Assembly (NCBI GenBank): GCA_020631735.1
Contig: CM036221.1
Span: forward strand, 13,993,381 to 14,057,380
Length of the DNA stretch: 64,000 bases
Source of the DNA: Saccharum officinarum
Taxonomy: Eukaryota > Streptophyta > Magnoliopsida > Poales > Poaceae
Reading direction: 5' to 3'
Shown: piece after piece, positions 34,134-46,170 of the stretch
Layout: each line of letters begins with the position of its first letter
How positions within the stretch are numbered: position 1 is the first letter of the stretch
Made by a program: the position numbers and the translations under genes
The notes under the pieces: model-generated
Seen by the model: the letters and a program-made list of their open reading frames with translations, nothing else
What the model was told of the DNA's origin: nothing
Databases searched by the model: none

Positions 34134-35600
34134 CATTTGCCATATGCTAGTCAATAGTCATGTACTGCATTGGTGGTGTGCTTTTCCATTTGGGACTTCT
34201 CCTTACTGACTTTTGCATTGCTGTAATCAGTGGAAACCACTGTATAATAAATATTCGGTCATGTTTGTGAATTCTGATTGCTCCTCCTTTCTAGCATGAA
34301 TTACCTGTAATTCGGCATGTTTCTTTGGTTCTGCATATGACCGTGTCCTGAAGGGATGCTCTATGGATGGATGATGCAGTGGGCTGTTAGCTTGTAGTAC
34401 CTGATTCGGGTTCCCAGGCCAACTTTGAGATTTGTGTCTTGTTGTCAGGAAGCTCATTTTAAGTACTGATAGAGAAACCAAAGCAACAAACTCATTGTCT
34501 TGGGACTGTTGATGCACAATCTGTTGCTGTTATGGCACTACCGAGAGAATCTGTCCTGTATGGTTATGGTCGTTGGGAGACAAATAAATTCATGAATTCT
34601 CAAAATCTCTGTTAATAATTTTTAACAATTTGCTCATGACCATGACTCGCATCATACATTTCTGTATATGTTTTTGCTTCTGTGTTTCTGCCTCCTGAAA
34701 AATGATTGTGGTTACTCATTCTTCTTGTAGAATTCAAGTTTCTGTCTTCAAATTTGATCGAATTTACAACGAAAGTGACATGAGAACCATGCTCCATGTT
34801 TACTTTTTGTCTTATTTGTGCTATTTCTTGCTTGAAAATATGTGCTCGTTCCTAAAACTGACTCTGCTGTTGTGTTCATATTCCTTGAAGGTGATGCAGT
34901 TTTCAACCAAAGTTGGATGTGAACTAAGTTAATTGGTTACCAATTTCCTGTGCATGCTCTTGGAAGTTTGGACTAAAGAATGTTGGACTTTTGCTTCAGT
35001 TCATGATGTAGACAGTCTTGTAACTGAACTTATGTTGATCATTTGTTTTCTTTCCCAAAAACTGACCCTGTGATTAAGGCAGTTTTAAGTTCTAGTTTGA
35101 TCTGAACACGGCCATCCCACTTTCATATTTGTTCCCATGGAAGTTGGAACTGAAAAGAAATGTTGGAGTTGTGATTCAGTTCAATTACACAAGGCTGCTC
35201 ATGAACTGGTTAGGTTCTGATGGCTCTTTGGCTAATGCCACGTTAATTCAAGAGATCATATATGTTATCTTTCTTGAAAATGAACTGTGGTTATGTTCTG
35301 AAGAATGGACTGTGTGGTTGGGTTCCAGTCTGCCTTCGCCCAAGGTGGCCAATTTTGGTTCTCGTTAAGTTTGTGTTTCTTGAAAATCGATCGAATTAGG
35401 CATGACTAGAAGACTGCTTTTTTGTTTTTGTCGAGTTTTACTTTCCGAAAAATCTTAGTCATCTTTCCTGAAAATGAACTTTGTGGTCAATTCCAGTTTT
35501 GACGTGACGCAACATTTTTGCCAAGTTCTTGAGCATGTACTGAAGAGAGGTAGAGTTTGGATTTAGTTCAAGCTCTTGAGAATGATCTTGGAGTGTACCT
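34134..35600. repeat. Flank Y (right part), duplicate of flank X
   Basis: Together with 28483-28594 it matches 18697-20350. The copia element at 28595-34128 splits it. It leads toward locus D just as X led toward locus E. No ORF is supported. Confidence 0.85.
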
Positions 35601-35649
35601 TTTTTTTGTGAGGATAGTGATCTATACTTTTTACAGTAGTTGGCTAAGA

Positions 35650-35790
35650 TTTAGGGCCTGTTTGGTATAGCTTTGCTAGCGAAGCTGTTTTTTTTTTGGA
35701 AAAATATCTCCACAGGCAGCTTTCTTGGTGAAGCTAAAAAGTGTTTGGCAAAACAGCTTCAGAAACAAAAAAAAAAAAAGACCCTAGTAC
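35650..35790. mobile_element. MITE fragment
   Basis: Gggcctgtttggtatagct at 35654 is a Tourist/hAT-style terminus, and gtgtttggcaaaacagct follows. The reverse end was not found. It lies where the N-terminal part of locus D would be expected. Confidence 0.45.
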
Positions 35791-35947
35791 CCTTATATTT
35801 TTCTTTTTTTCATACTCTGTTTCTTCCGTCATTTCTTCTTGAACTACTCATTGCCTCGCTTCGCAACCCCACGGCCTGCCCCGTGTCGGCGGACGCGCCC
35901 GGCCCCACGCTAGTGGCCGCACCCCGGCTCCGCGTCGGCGGCTGTGG

Positions 35948-37748
35948 CTGCCCCGCGCTGCCGGCCGCGACCTCCCGGGCTGGCTCGCGCTCGACTGCCG
36001 TCACGGCCGCGCACTCTTCGTCACCCCAGCAACAGGCCTGGACATCGAGGAGGTGGGGGAGGAGGAGGGGGTAACCTTGGACTTCGTCGTCTGGGACCCC
36101 CTGACCGACGAGCGCCACCTCTTGCCCCCGCCCAATTTCCGCAAGCTCTGCTTCAACGCTGCTGTGCTCTGCGCCGCCGCCTCGGGAAGCTGCGACCACC
36201 GTGGCTGCCATGGGGAACCCTTCCGTGTAGCCTTCGTCTTCACTACCTGGGTTGCCAACACTGGACCCGTCACGTCTGCTTCCCTGTTCTCGTCGGAAAC
36301 TGGTGTTTGGAGCGGGCTGATCTCCGTTCAGCGCCCTGATGCGGCCGTAGGGACCTGTCCATACGCCAGCGCACTTATGGGCGACACACTCTACTTCCGC
36401 GCTCACGAGAAGTATGCATTTGAGTACCAGCTAGGTGCGCAGCGTCTGTCAGTGATTGATCAGCGGCCTCCGCATCTGCCTTGGCTGTACATGGCGAGTG
36501 TGGACGGTAAGCTGGGATTCTTCAATGTGGAAAAGCAACCAAGACTCTCCCTGTGCCTGTGGTTGCAAGAGACAGCTCCCAATGGAGTTGCGCAATGGGC
36601 ACGGGGCAGGGTCATCAAGCTGGAGGCGCTGCTCCCCAGTGATGCCCTCCTGCCTCCACCTAATCATCCTAGATGGATAAAACGTCCTTCTATAGTTGGC
36701 TTTGCGGAGGGCACTGATGTCATCTTACTGGCCGTGCCCACACATGGATTTCATTGCGATGTCTACATGGCCGAACTCAATTCAGGGAGGGCCAAGAAGA
36801 TTTTTGAGGGCTTGTCCACAGTCTACCCATACACAAGCTACTGCATTCCAGCTCCAGGTATGGGTAGTGAAGTGCTTATAAGTTATAATCCTATGTGTTG
36901 TGCTGTAAATTATATCCCTTAGCTATGAATGATCTTGAGTGTAAGTAATATGCTTGGACAATAATACCTGTGCTCAAGAAAGGAGATGTGTTGTTTCCTA
37001 TGAAGTACAAGTCCATTGTCTCTGAATGATTTTCTGGCACACGAATGCTCTGCATTATATGCGTTAGTGTATTTTTGGGTTACTAAGAACTTGTTCGTAC
37101 TTGTGGCCACGGACGGAGCCCAGTGGAGGCGATACTGGGCTCCGGCCCCCCCTTGCTGTAAAATTTGTACGATCACCTCGTTGCCAGAACGCCAGAACAC
37201 TGCAGATCCAAAGAACAGAAGCTTGGCGCATCCATGAATGGCTGCTCGCTTGGATCAGCGCGGTCTGGAACCTTGCAGCAGGCTAGCAGATAGAAACATC
37301 GTGCGACAGCACGACAGTGCACCAGCACATGCAAAACGTCAAGGCGATGGAGTGCACTAGATGAGTGCTCAGCTATATCAAAGCAGCAAGCAAATAAAGA
37401 AGCCAGGCAGATGCGAATCAGAGACGAAGTGGGACGGGAGGGGAAGCAGTTCATCCATGTTTTTTTAATCAAAAGCACTCATCACTGTAGCAACAGTGTA
37501 ACTATTAATTAGGATTAGGCAAATTAGCCCCCCCATGTTTTAGTTCACCCTCCGCCACTGCTTGTGGCACACTCTGTATTATATGAGTTAGTGTATTTAT
37601 GGGTTACTAAGAACATGTTCGTACTTGTGGCACACGGCAAACTGTCAATGACCCAACTGATTTTATTTCCTTTGTTTCTGTCATTTCTGCAGTAATTGAT
37701 TCGGGTTCTACGGGTGAAGGACCAGAAAAAGGCATTTCAAGTGCATGA
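35948..37748 (+). pseudogene. F-box family member D, F-box deleted
   Basis: Homology starts abruptly at about 35950 with GRDLPGWLALDCRHGRALF and runs unbroken through VVWDPLTDERHLLP, GDTLYFRAHEKYAFEYQLGAQRLS and YPYTSYCIPAP to the donor GTATGGG at 36858. Exon 2 is 37693-37748 (VIDSGSTGEGPEKGISSA, stop). The intron is 835 bp because a hAT element sits in it; without it, it is close to the 395 bp of locus C. The whole F-box region is missing and no in-frame ATG occurs before about 36375. The recognition domain has no stop, so a fused or alternative start could still express it. Otherwise it is a 5'-truncated pseudogene. Confidence 0.85.
37108..37560. mobile_element. Non-autonomous hAT element in the locus D intron
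   Basis: 453 bp flanked by the exact 8-bp duplication CTTGTGGC (37100-37107 and 37561-37568). The right end, reversed, is CAGTGGCGGAGGGTG; the left end CACGGACGGAGCCC is a degenerate match. It interrupts one of two tandem copies of a gttagtgtatttNtgggtta segment (37060-37107 and 37580-37630). Confidence 0.88.
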
Positions 37749-38751
37749 CAAACTCAAGTTTTTGGCTGCAAGGGCTTCAGAATCAAGCAGCAGGGAAGTC
37801 ATGACGTTTGGAAGTCGCATCTGCGGGTTTCTTTGGCGGACGAGTCTTCGGTGTTCATTAATTGATATTGTGGCGAGGGCAACTCTTTGGTGTGATTTGA
37901 GGTGTGACAGCTCGATTCATTGGATTCTATGTTGAAATTGTGTTTTCTCCTCTTTATGGATTTATGGTAGCTGTGTATCTCAGGCATCATAATTGAGCTG
38001 AAGACCTGCCAGGGCATTGGAGACCTGATTTTGGGCATTGCATTTGTGCAAGTGCTCCATTCGAGTGTTCATTAGTTCTCAATGCAGTGAGTTTTACATT
38101 GCTTCGAGTTCTTCCCATCTTGCTGTTGGAAGTCAAATATAAGATGAATATGTATGATGTAGTAGACATCGTGATAAAAAATTGTCTATCTAGCATGTTT
38201 AATCTATTGCCTAGCTGAAACTTTAGCCCATTTTGATTTTGTAATGAGTGCTATACTGATACAGTCATGGATACACAGTATCAGCACGTGACCATATGTA
38301 TCTACCTAAGTCAGGCTGACGTTATGTGGGCTGTGCAGCTGATTTCTGCTGTTCTTTTCTGTGTTCTAGTGAGATGAAAAGAACAATACTGGCTATTGTG
38401 GACATAGCTGAGTATGACCTATCATTTTCTTTTCTGGTCCTACTGTAGCCTGGAATCAAACTTTTGGCAGTGTTTTAAGAATTCTGAGTTCTCGATTTCA
38501 CTAGCCTGAATTCCCTTTAACTCTTGATGTTTGCCTGTTATTGCACCGTCAGGTTCTGAAGTTATGTGGTATGCATGCATCATCGGTAGCTCCTTCCAGA
38601 ATCACTTTTGAGATTTCCATTGAGCATGCAACGCTCATGGCTCACCACGTTCAGTTGCAGCAAGAAGCGAAGTTCAAAAGAAACGGTAACACGGCAGTAA
38701 GCAGGAATTTCATATTTTCCCACGCCGGGCCAGGAACATATCTTACATTAC

Positions 38752-40000
38752 CAGTGGCGGAGCTACAGGGTATGCCGGGTATGCACCGGCATACCCTGCA
38801 ATTCCAGCAACAAAGCAAGTATATATACGTATATACACATATACACTCATCTGTTGTATACCGAGAGCCAAGCCTGAGCATGCTAGACTGCTTGCGCGAG
38901 CAGCGAGCGAGAGGCAGGCCCGCGAGCGAGCGTCAGGCCCATGCGGGAACGTGGCCCATGTGGCCAGCAATGGAGACGGGATCACAGGACAATGCCGACG
39001 CCAATACGGAATTACGGATCGAGGCAGCGCATCGGTTGGACTTCGAGTCTTCGTCCTGCCCTACGTCGATGCCCAACGGCCGACGCCAATACGCGTTCAC
39101 GCCGTCGGCTGTCGCCCACGGTCCGTCATTGTCCAGTCATCCACTCGTCCTTGTGACCTCGTGTCGTGTCCCGTTCGGCCTTCGCCCTGCACTATGACGG
39201 CACCGGCCGGCCACCGGCATCTAGGTGAATTTGTGATCGGAATTGTTCTGGTGAGATTTAATCTTTGTTCTTCGGCTTTTTTAAAAAATTCATGTGTACT
39301 TTAACTGCTAATTGCTTAGCGCTAAAATTATAGAATCATCTATCACGTAGACTAGCTTAGTTCTACCCAAAGAAGTTCTCAAATAATAATTTGCTAAAAC
39401 TTGAATTGCAGCTACATAATTATATTGATGACATGAGACAGGATGATAGCTTCAAAGGTCTAGACAATATTGTTGATCTCTCAGTTAAGCTTGTTGAAAC
39501 AAAGAGGCACAAAGTGCATGATATGGTTTATGAGCTCCTCAAATTGGTATTGCTTCTACCTGTGGCAACGGCAAGTGTTTTGGATGGCTGAAAACAAAGT
39601 TAAGAAATAAGATGGGAGATAGTCTTTTGGATGGCTATCTAGTCACATTCATTGAGCGGGATATTTTCTTTGAAGTTGATGAAGATGATATAATCAAGAC
39701 ATTTATGTCCCTTCAAAAGCGTCGAATAAAATAGTCACAAAAATAGCATTGTAAGTCTCTGGTTCTCTTTTATGCCTTATTTCAATTATCGGCATGGCTT
39801 TTGAACTATTTATACTATACTTAGTGGATGGTTTGAACTTAATCCATGAATTTAATCCTTATTGTGTTATTTAGTGCATATATACCGAATCATGTTGTCA
39901 ATTTTACAATTATTACCGAATTGCTGAAATGGATTTACCGAATTGTATATGAAAATTTTTAGGCGGCATACCCTTAGACAAAATCCTAGATTCGCCACTG
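38752..40000 (+). mobile_element. hAT element, defective, 1249 bp
   Basis: The ends are CAGTGGCGGA and, reversed, CAGTGGCGAA, with gcataccc-type subterminal text at both ends. The duplication TACATTAC is exact at 38744-38751 and 40001-40008. It carries only the last part of a transposase. The left half (38880-39230) is GC-rich filler of unknown origin. Confidence 0.93.
39412..39733 (+). pseudogene. hAT transposase C-terminal (dimerisation) fragment
   Basis: After tttgctaaaacttgaattgcag the frame reads LHNYIDDMRQDDSFKGL ... LLKLVLLLPVATASV. A small frame break near 39575 drops the usual ERCFSAM-like stretch. It continues as KLRNKMGDSLLDGYLVTFIE ... FMSLQKRRIK and TAG. This is the hAT C-terminal dimerisation region of the zinc-finger MYM/TTF-type family. 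The catalytic part is absent, so the element moved only with help. Confidence 0.85.
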
Positions 40001-40712
40001 TACATTACTCTTGCGATAATGAATTATTCATGTTTAAATTTTTGTTTACTTTGAGTTATTTTTCAGTTCACGTTGCAGATTGACACTTGTGTTTGTATTC
40101 AGGATATGCTGAATTTGGCTCGGTTTCCTTTTAGTGAACCATGTAGTTCAAGTTCATGTTTCTTGAAATAACATTTCAGTTCAAGTTTGACCTGACAACT
40201 ACAGAAGCTTTGTGTCCAAATTCTTCCACATGACCTAGGACGCATCTAGTGAAGGAACCCAACAATTTTAGTGAACACACAAACTTGCAGAGCTAATTGT
40301 ACATACCTTAGCTATATGTAATTGGTTAATCTCTATCTAAACTTAATAGTATATAAGTTGTAAATCTGGCATTTACTAGGTTACCATCAACTTGTCGATC
40401 CTTTTGCATGTGTTTTTTCCCTGTTTCACACTGGGGGGGAAAACATTCACCAAGCAGTTCTACTGATGAGGCACTATGACTATGAGAAGGTGTTTCTAGT
40501 AGAAAGTCTGCATTGGTGGTAATGGTAGCAATATTTTTAGTTGAACAAGTAGTGGTTGCAAATTGCATCCATGGGATTCTGCGGTGCCGTGAGTCTCTAG
40601 GATTGTGAATGGATTTTATTTTTTCTTTTGGTGGGACAACTCTTTACAGTTCATCGGATTACCTGGTGAGATTTTGCTTTCTCTTTCCTTTTTGGACAAC
40701 GTGAATTACTTA

Positions 40713-41021
40713 GGCCTTGTTTAGATCTCAAATTCTCCCCCCAAATTTCACTATACAAAAAGGAGATTCCCCATCACATCAAAATGCCGGCAAATGCATG
40801 GAGTACTAAATGTAGATGAAATCAAAAACTAATTGCCAGTTTTGTTGTACTTTACGAGACGAACATTTTGAGTCTAATTAATCAATTTTTGGACAATTTT
40901 TTACACTAAAAAACAAAAGTTGCTACAATGTTCCGTTTTTGGACAATTTTTTGCACTAAAAAACAAAAAATTGCTGCAGTGTTCCGACACGGGCCCCCGA
41001 ATTTGGGAAGTGAACACGGCC
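40713..41021. mobile_element. Tourist-like MITE with an internal duplication
   Basis: 309 bp from GGCCTTGTTTAGATCTC to a reversed GGCCGTGTTCACTTCCC end, with TTA at 40710-40712 and 41022-41024. It is longer than its relatives because a block of about 50 bp (tttttggacaattttttNca ... gttccg) occurs twice, at 40886-40934 and 40936-40985. Confidence 0.88.
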
Positions 41022-41024
41022 TTA

Positions 41025-41783
41025 ATAGCTAGCTGTTCTGTCGTTCTGAGCCTTTGTCGGTTATCTGAAACTCTGAAGATCTGCAGTGATTGGATACCTG
41101 GTTGGCTTCAATGTGCAAACAGCTCTGCTTGAGACTTTTTTTTTTTCTTTTTAGTCTCTGCTTGAGACTTCACTGCATCGTCTCCGTGTTCTTACCACTT
41201 TGATGTAAGCAACCAAAACTGTATTGTATAATGATGAAATGGTCCGTCTGAGCCAAGCTCAAGCTCAAAAACATTTGAAGCACTTAAAAACCTACAACGC
41301 TGCACGGGTATTGGATACCTGGTTCTTCAACATTGCTCCAAGTTATTCTCATCTTACGATGAATATAGTGCGGTGAGGCGTGAGCTGTGACAGACATGCT
41401 GCGATTGAGCCTTGATTTGCGCTGGGGATATGAGGCGTGTCGAAGTGTTTGTGAAATCCGAGCGTATGATTTTATTAGCCTGAATCCTTTCCAGTTCTTC
41501 ATCCTATTTGGGTGTTTGACTGTTTAGTCAGGTTCTGAAACCAGATTCAGGTTCAGGTCTGCCAGTTTTGAGATTTCCATTGGGCGCTGTACCCTAAACA
41601 AAATTGATTCAGAAGGAGGCTTGGGTTTTAACTATAGATATAAAGAGAAGATGCAAACAAAACATAAAGAGAAGATTTTACAAACTAAAGTATGCAACGC
41701 TTCTGGTTTGAAGTTCAAAACGGGTAACAGCTTGGGCTGCAAGAGTTTGCTGCTTTGCCGACATCAGATTTCGGAAATTAGTA
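41025..41783. other. Intergenic, no gene seen
   Basis: No supported ORF. Some text (gagatttccattgggc at 41570) resembles the tails of loci D and E, suggesting older copies of the same duplication. Confidence 0.4.
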
Positions 41784-42000
41784 CTCCCTTCGTTCCAAAT
41801 TATAAGACGTTTTGGCTTGATAGTTTTTTTTTCTGTGCACCTAAGATATACACTATTTCTAGATACATTGCTTTTCATTCTAAATTATAAGATGTTTTGG
41901 CTTTTTTAAATACATAGTTTTTACTATGCACCTAAGATATACACTATGAAAGCAATGTATCTAAAAAATCAAAATGTCTTATAATTTGATATGGAGGGAG
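41784..42000. mobile_element. Stowaway MITE
   Basis: 217 bp with ends CTCCCTTCGTTCCAAATTAT and, reversed, CTCCCTCCATATCAAATTAT, flanked by TA at 41782-41783 and 42001-42002. Confidence 0.88.
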
Positions 42001-42530
42001 TAAGAGAGTAATTTCATCACCAAGGAAAAAACAATTGACCATCTGCTTGTCAGATAAAAGAAGAAAAGATGCAAGAGACACCCATCACTAGGCATACAGT
42101 CGAGCCAACCGAGAGAACTTCACGTCTCGGTTCCCACAAAGTCCATTCAATTGCAGCGACCAAGCATGCTCAGAACAAACGGTAATAGGCCAATCACGAA
42201 CTTCACATCTTCCATACCACAGAAACGTTATCTTACACAAAAGGTGATGACACAGCGAGCTAAACTACAGATGCAGTTCGATGAACCACAATGCTGTCAA
42301 CAGCATGACCGAAAATTTCATCCATGTTTATGCACTGAATGACGCCTACCACAACCCAAATAATTCCTCCGCCTAACAGACTAGTAGTAATAGATGACAC
42401 TACCCAGCATCAAAGCTCGAGTCCCTGATGAACTTCCCAGGTGCAAAAAACTAGTTTTAACCAACATGAATAAGATAACCAGTGAAGACGTGACGCCATT
42501 TATGCCCCCTGACAGCCAAAAGACAAACCC

Positions 42531-43784
42531 CTATTCACGCTCGACCTGAATGGTCACATGGCTGATGTTGTACTCCGTCTTGATGTACCCAATTACCTTG
42601 TCAAGGATCTGATCAGCATCGGCTTCCCTGGCGATTGTCACATGGCAAGCCAGGAGCACCTTCCCCACTGTGATGGCCCAGATATGCAGCTCATGGACGG
42701 CAACCACGCCTTCCATCTCACAAAGCCCCCTCTCCAGCCTGGTGGCGTCGATCTCGCGGGGTGTGCTCTCCATCAGGACTTCAAGGATGTTGCGCAACAT
42801 CCTGATTGTGGTGAACAGCACAATCACCGAGAATATGAGGGTGCAGATAAGATCAATGATCTTCCACTCAGGCTTGTACCAGATGATAGCCCCACCGATC
42901 ATCACCCCGATGCTCTGGATGGAGTCCCCAAGCACATGAAGATAAGCACTGTGTACATTTATATTCCGCCGAGGCTTCTTAGCAGCTTTGGCAGCAGATT
43001 GGGTGCCCTCACAATCAGCCTCATGCTTAATCAGTGGCTCCTCAACATCGTGATGTTGTCCAGTGCCTGAGTGGTGGTGGTGATGTGTTGTAACAGTAAT
43101 AGAACTTCCATGGCCGTGCTCGTGGTGATGAACATGGCCCTGTTCTTGTTCTTCATGGTGGGAATGGTCATCGTCTGAATCACCATGACCATGGTCATGT
43201 GAATGTCCATGGCTGTGTCCATGGCCGTGCCCGTGGTCATGGCCTAGCAATACAGCCATTACAATGTTGACTAACAATCCAAATGCTGACACAGCAAACA
43301 TGAGGGAGCCCTGCACTTCTCCACTCTCATTAATGAGCCTTACAATAGCCTCGTATACTAGTATGCCTGCAAGTAGCCATATGAGCTGAATGGAGACCAA
43401 GGCACCAAGAATCTCAATCCGAAAGAACCCATAAGACTGCTGCGGTGTTGCTTCCCATCCAGCAGCCCAGAGAGAGAATAATGATATGGCAAATGCTGCC
43501 ACATCAGAAAGAAGATGTGCTGCATCAGTTAAGATGGCAAGACTGTTTGCTTTGATGCCCCCAACCACTTCCACCGTCATGAATATGATGCAAAGGATTA
43601 CTGCAATTATAAGCTTCCTCATGGACGCAGATCTCTCCTTGGCATCTTTCGAGGAGTTACTGGAATCAGAGAAATCACAGGCAGCACCTTTGCAGAATTT
43701 GTTCCCTGCTGCTCCAGAAGCTGATGCTGAGATGTCCATTTTTACTTCAGCAATCTGAGAAGGTGATGGATTATGGCTTTCCAT
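42531..43784 (-). CDS. MTP1: Vacuolar Zn2+ transporter, cation diffusion facilitator (MTP1-type)
   Basis: A single coding exon of 417 residues starting [10 protein letters not shown]. Six membrane segments lie at about 57-75, 84-104, 122-145, 160-180, 280-301 and 310-327. The two HxxxD zinc sites are H90/D94 (TM2, [13 protein letters not shown]) and H283/D287 (TM5, HVLGDSIQS). The long His-rich cytosolic loop at 182-245 ([18 protein letters not shown]) marks the MTP1 group, which exchanges Zn2+ for H+ at the tonoplast and gives zinc tolerance. A cytosolic metallochaperone-like tail follows ([19 protein letters not shown]). I chose the start at 43784 because tcttattttcag directly before it is a splice acceptor, implying a 5' leader intron. 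No defects are seen. Confidence 0.95.
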   Translation of the reverse strand: MESHNPSPSQIAEVKMDISASASGAAGNKFCKGAACDFSDSSNSSKDAKERSASMRKLIIAVILCIIFMTVEVVGGIKANSLAILTDAAHLLSDVAAFAISLFSLWAAGWEATPQQSYGFFRIEILGALVSIQLIWLLAGILVYEAIVRLINESGEVQGSLMFAVSAFGLLVNIVMAVLLGHDHGHGHGHSHGHSHDHGHGDSDDDHSHHEEQEQGHVHHHEHGHGSSITVTTHHHHHSGTGQHHDVEEPLIKHEADCEGTQSAAKAAKKPRRNINVHSAYLHVLGDSIQSIGVMIGGAIIWYKPEWKIIDLICTLIFSVIVLFTTIRMLRNILEVLMESTPREIDATRLERGLCEMEGVVAVHELHIWAITVGKVLLACHVTIAREADADQILDKVIGYIKTEYNISHVTIQVERE

Positions 43785-45766
43785 CTGAAAATAAGATAAC
43801 AATCAATACACAATTACAAAGATGATGGTAGATGCACAGCTGAAATGCCATATAGTATAAGAAATCTTGTTACACGCATTTCAATTCCTGCTACAGCTAG
43901 TGTGAAAATGAAGAGCCGAGCAATCTATGTGTTACTGAAGCAGCAAAATTATAAGAGTAGCAATGCCATCGTGTGAGTAAAAATTTCAAAACAAGCTAAA
44001 GTTGAATATCGAAAAACGTGCATTCATGTATGGCCAAGTCGATTGCATGCAAGGGAAAAGAAACTCTCCAAGAAAGATTCGCACAAGAATGGTACTCAAT
44101 AACACAATATGCAGAGATTGTATACTCAACAGAACTTCAACGAGCTAAGGCTATGCTGAACCAGGAAACCAATCACCCCTTCGTGGTCCATTGAAACATA
44201 CAGTAGTAGCACATCATTGTTGACCATATCAGTTTTCGAAAAAAAAAAATTGTTGATCATATCAAGTTCCTAGTAAGGGAATTGAGAAAATAGCATAACA
44301 GCAAAATAACATTATTTGTCTTTCCCTTGCCTCCTTTTTCTTTGGCTCCCTTTGACCCTTTCCCTTTCCCACAAGTGACATCATCTCTAAGTGCAGACAA
44401 GTCACCCTGATTAGTAAATCCCACAAAACATTTAGTCGTCCACACATAGCACAAACCAACCTAGAAGATTCAAGCTAGTGCATGAAAACAATGGATAGAT
44501 GATTCAAGCAAGTGCATTTAAAAAATGGACAGAAACAGAATATCGACACAGATTCATGCCCTCGACAAAGCTACATTACACTATCCAATAGAGGCAAACC
44601 AATGAAACCAAACCAAGTAAATAAAACCTCAAAAACTGATTCATATACCATCACTAGATAGGCACGCGCAGGATCAAGACGGCTGAGAATATCTGTTATC
44701 CCGAAAGAACACAAAAAAAAGGTAGATTCCTCAAGCATCTGTTATCCCGAAAGCACAACAAAGAAAGTAGATTCCTCAAGCTCGGTATGGAAAAAGAAGA
44801 TGCGGTACCGAATCAAGATCGTCGAGCGACGACGGTGATTCTCCAACCAGCCCAAGATTTGCAACCCAACTCAACGCGGCCTAAACAAAGGATAGTGGAC
44901 TACTGGACTGCCGTCTGGAATCAACCGCGCGGCCAGGTGGTACTTGTAGACGGACGGGCGCCACGGCCACGGGTGGAGAGAATCAGAGGAGCGTCATTGC
45001 CTGGTGGGGCACCGAGACACCTCCACGGGCACACAGTCACCAGGAGGCCGTGGCATTTGACGCGACGCTTTAGGACTACCCAGGTCGCCGAACAGGATGA
45101 TGATAGGACGGAACCCAATCAGCCGAGCCGACCCTACCGACGGAACCCATCAACCACGCCGCTCGCTCACGTACGAGCGGGGCTAGCGAGGATGGCCACC
45201 AGTACCTAGAGAACAGAGAGAGCAGAGCGCAATGGAATCGCGGTCCCCGGCGAATAAACACGGCGCGGAAACGGACAAGGCGATGCCATGGCTGGCTTTG
45301 GCTTTGATAATTGGGTAGGAAGAAAGCGACCGTGGGGGCCAAATTAAGCGCGCCTACGGCGGCCTACTACGGTTACCGGCACGTCGTAGTTGTCGGATCG
45401 GAGGAACGAAAGATTCGTTTTTGATCCGTCGCGGCCAGCCCGCCGGCCGGCGGTCGCATTCGTGTCGGATCGGAGGAACGAAAGATTCGTTTTTGATCCG
45501 TCGCGGCCAGCCCACCGGCCGGCGGTCGCATTCGTGCCACCCCGTTCAACGGCCGCAACATCATGAATCCATCCGTCTACCCACCCAGCAAGCAAGATTG
45601 ATTCGGAAACGAATTCCCCGGAGGCGACAGCGATTGTCTGTCCGCGCGCATCAGATCGGAGGCGCCGTTCCCGGTCGGTCGCCTCCGTCCGACTCATCCC
45701 GGCCCACCTAACGATCCCGGAGTCAGAGAAGAAGGAAGGAGGGAGGAACGGTGGTGGTGTGCGTAC
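43785..45766 (-). other. Probable 5' leader intron of MTP1
   Basis: An acceptor TTATTTTCAG ends at 43785. A good donor, CGAG|GTACGC, lies at 45766-45765 on the minus strand; a second candidate is CG|GTACCGC near 44808. Both would place the transcription start in the GC-rich region around 45800-45980. No coding frame is supported inside. Confidence 0.5.
45391..45534. repeat. 72-bp perfect-length tandem duplication near the MTP1 promoter
   Basis: 45391-45462 and 45463-45534 (tgtcggatcggaggaacg ... ggtcgcattcg) differ by about one base. Confidence 0.93.
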
Positions 45767-45942
45767 CTCGTGACTGCGACCTCGCCCGCCCTGCCGGCCG
45801 CCGAGAGGGGCAGGGAGGAGCGGATGCGCGGTGGCGTCTGTGGGGGCGGCGGCGGCGTGGAGACCCCGGTGTAGGGAGGGAGAGAGAGAGGCGCCTGGTT
45901 GGCTCACGGGCACGGCGTCGAAGGCCGCGCGGCGCGGCACGG

Positions 45943-45945
<3 letters not shown>

Positions 45946-45973
<28 letters not shown>
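45946..45973. promoter_or_regulatory. GA/CT dinucleotide tract (pyrimidine patch on the gene strand)
   Basis: About 28 bp of GA on the plus strand, hence CT on the MTP1 strand. Such tracts are common around plant transcription starts. It lies upstream of the candidate leader donor at 45766. Confidence 0.5.
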
Positions 45974-45979
<6 letters not shown>

Positions 45980-46170
45980 GGGCGGTGTCGCAAGGCGGCG
46001 GTTATATTCTGATCTGAATCTGATGCCGTGGCGCGTCGTGGCGATGCGAGAGACGAAGCACGAAGGGACCAGAGAGACGAAGCGGGAGGAGGGTCTTGTA
46101 GCCGGCCGATCCGGGGGCAAGAAGGCAGAGACCAGAGAGGGCGGCTGTTCGGATCAAAGCTGTCTGCGAG

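Larger units (their letters stand above)
38566..40450. repeat. Downstream tail of locus D, split by a hAT element
   Basis: It matches 23033-23660 once 38752-40008 is removed. It follows locus D as the matching tail follows locus E. Confidence 0.8.

Noticed and set aside
35673..36074. 133-codon frame as the true N-terminus of locus D
   Set aside because: It is in a different frame from the conserved domain and starts inside a MITE-like fragment; no F-box motif.
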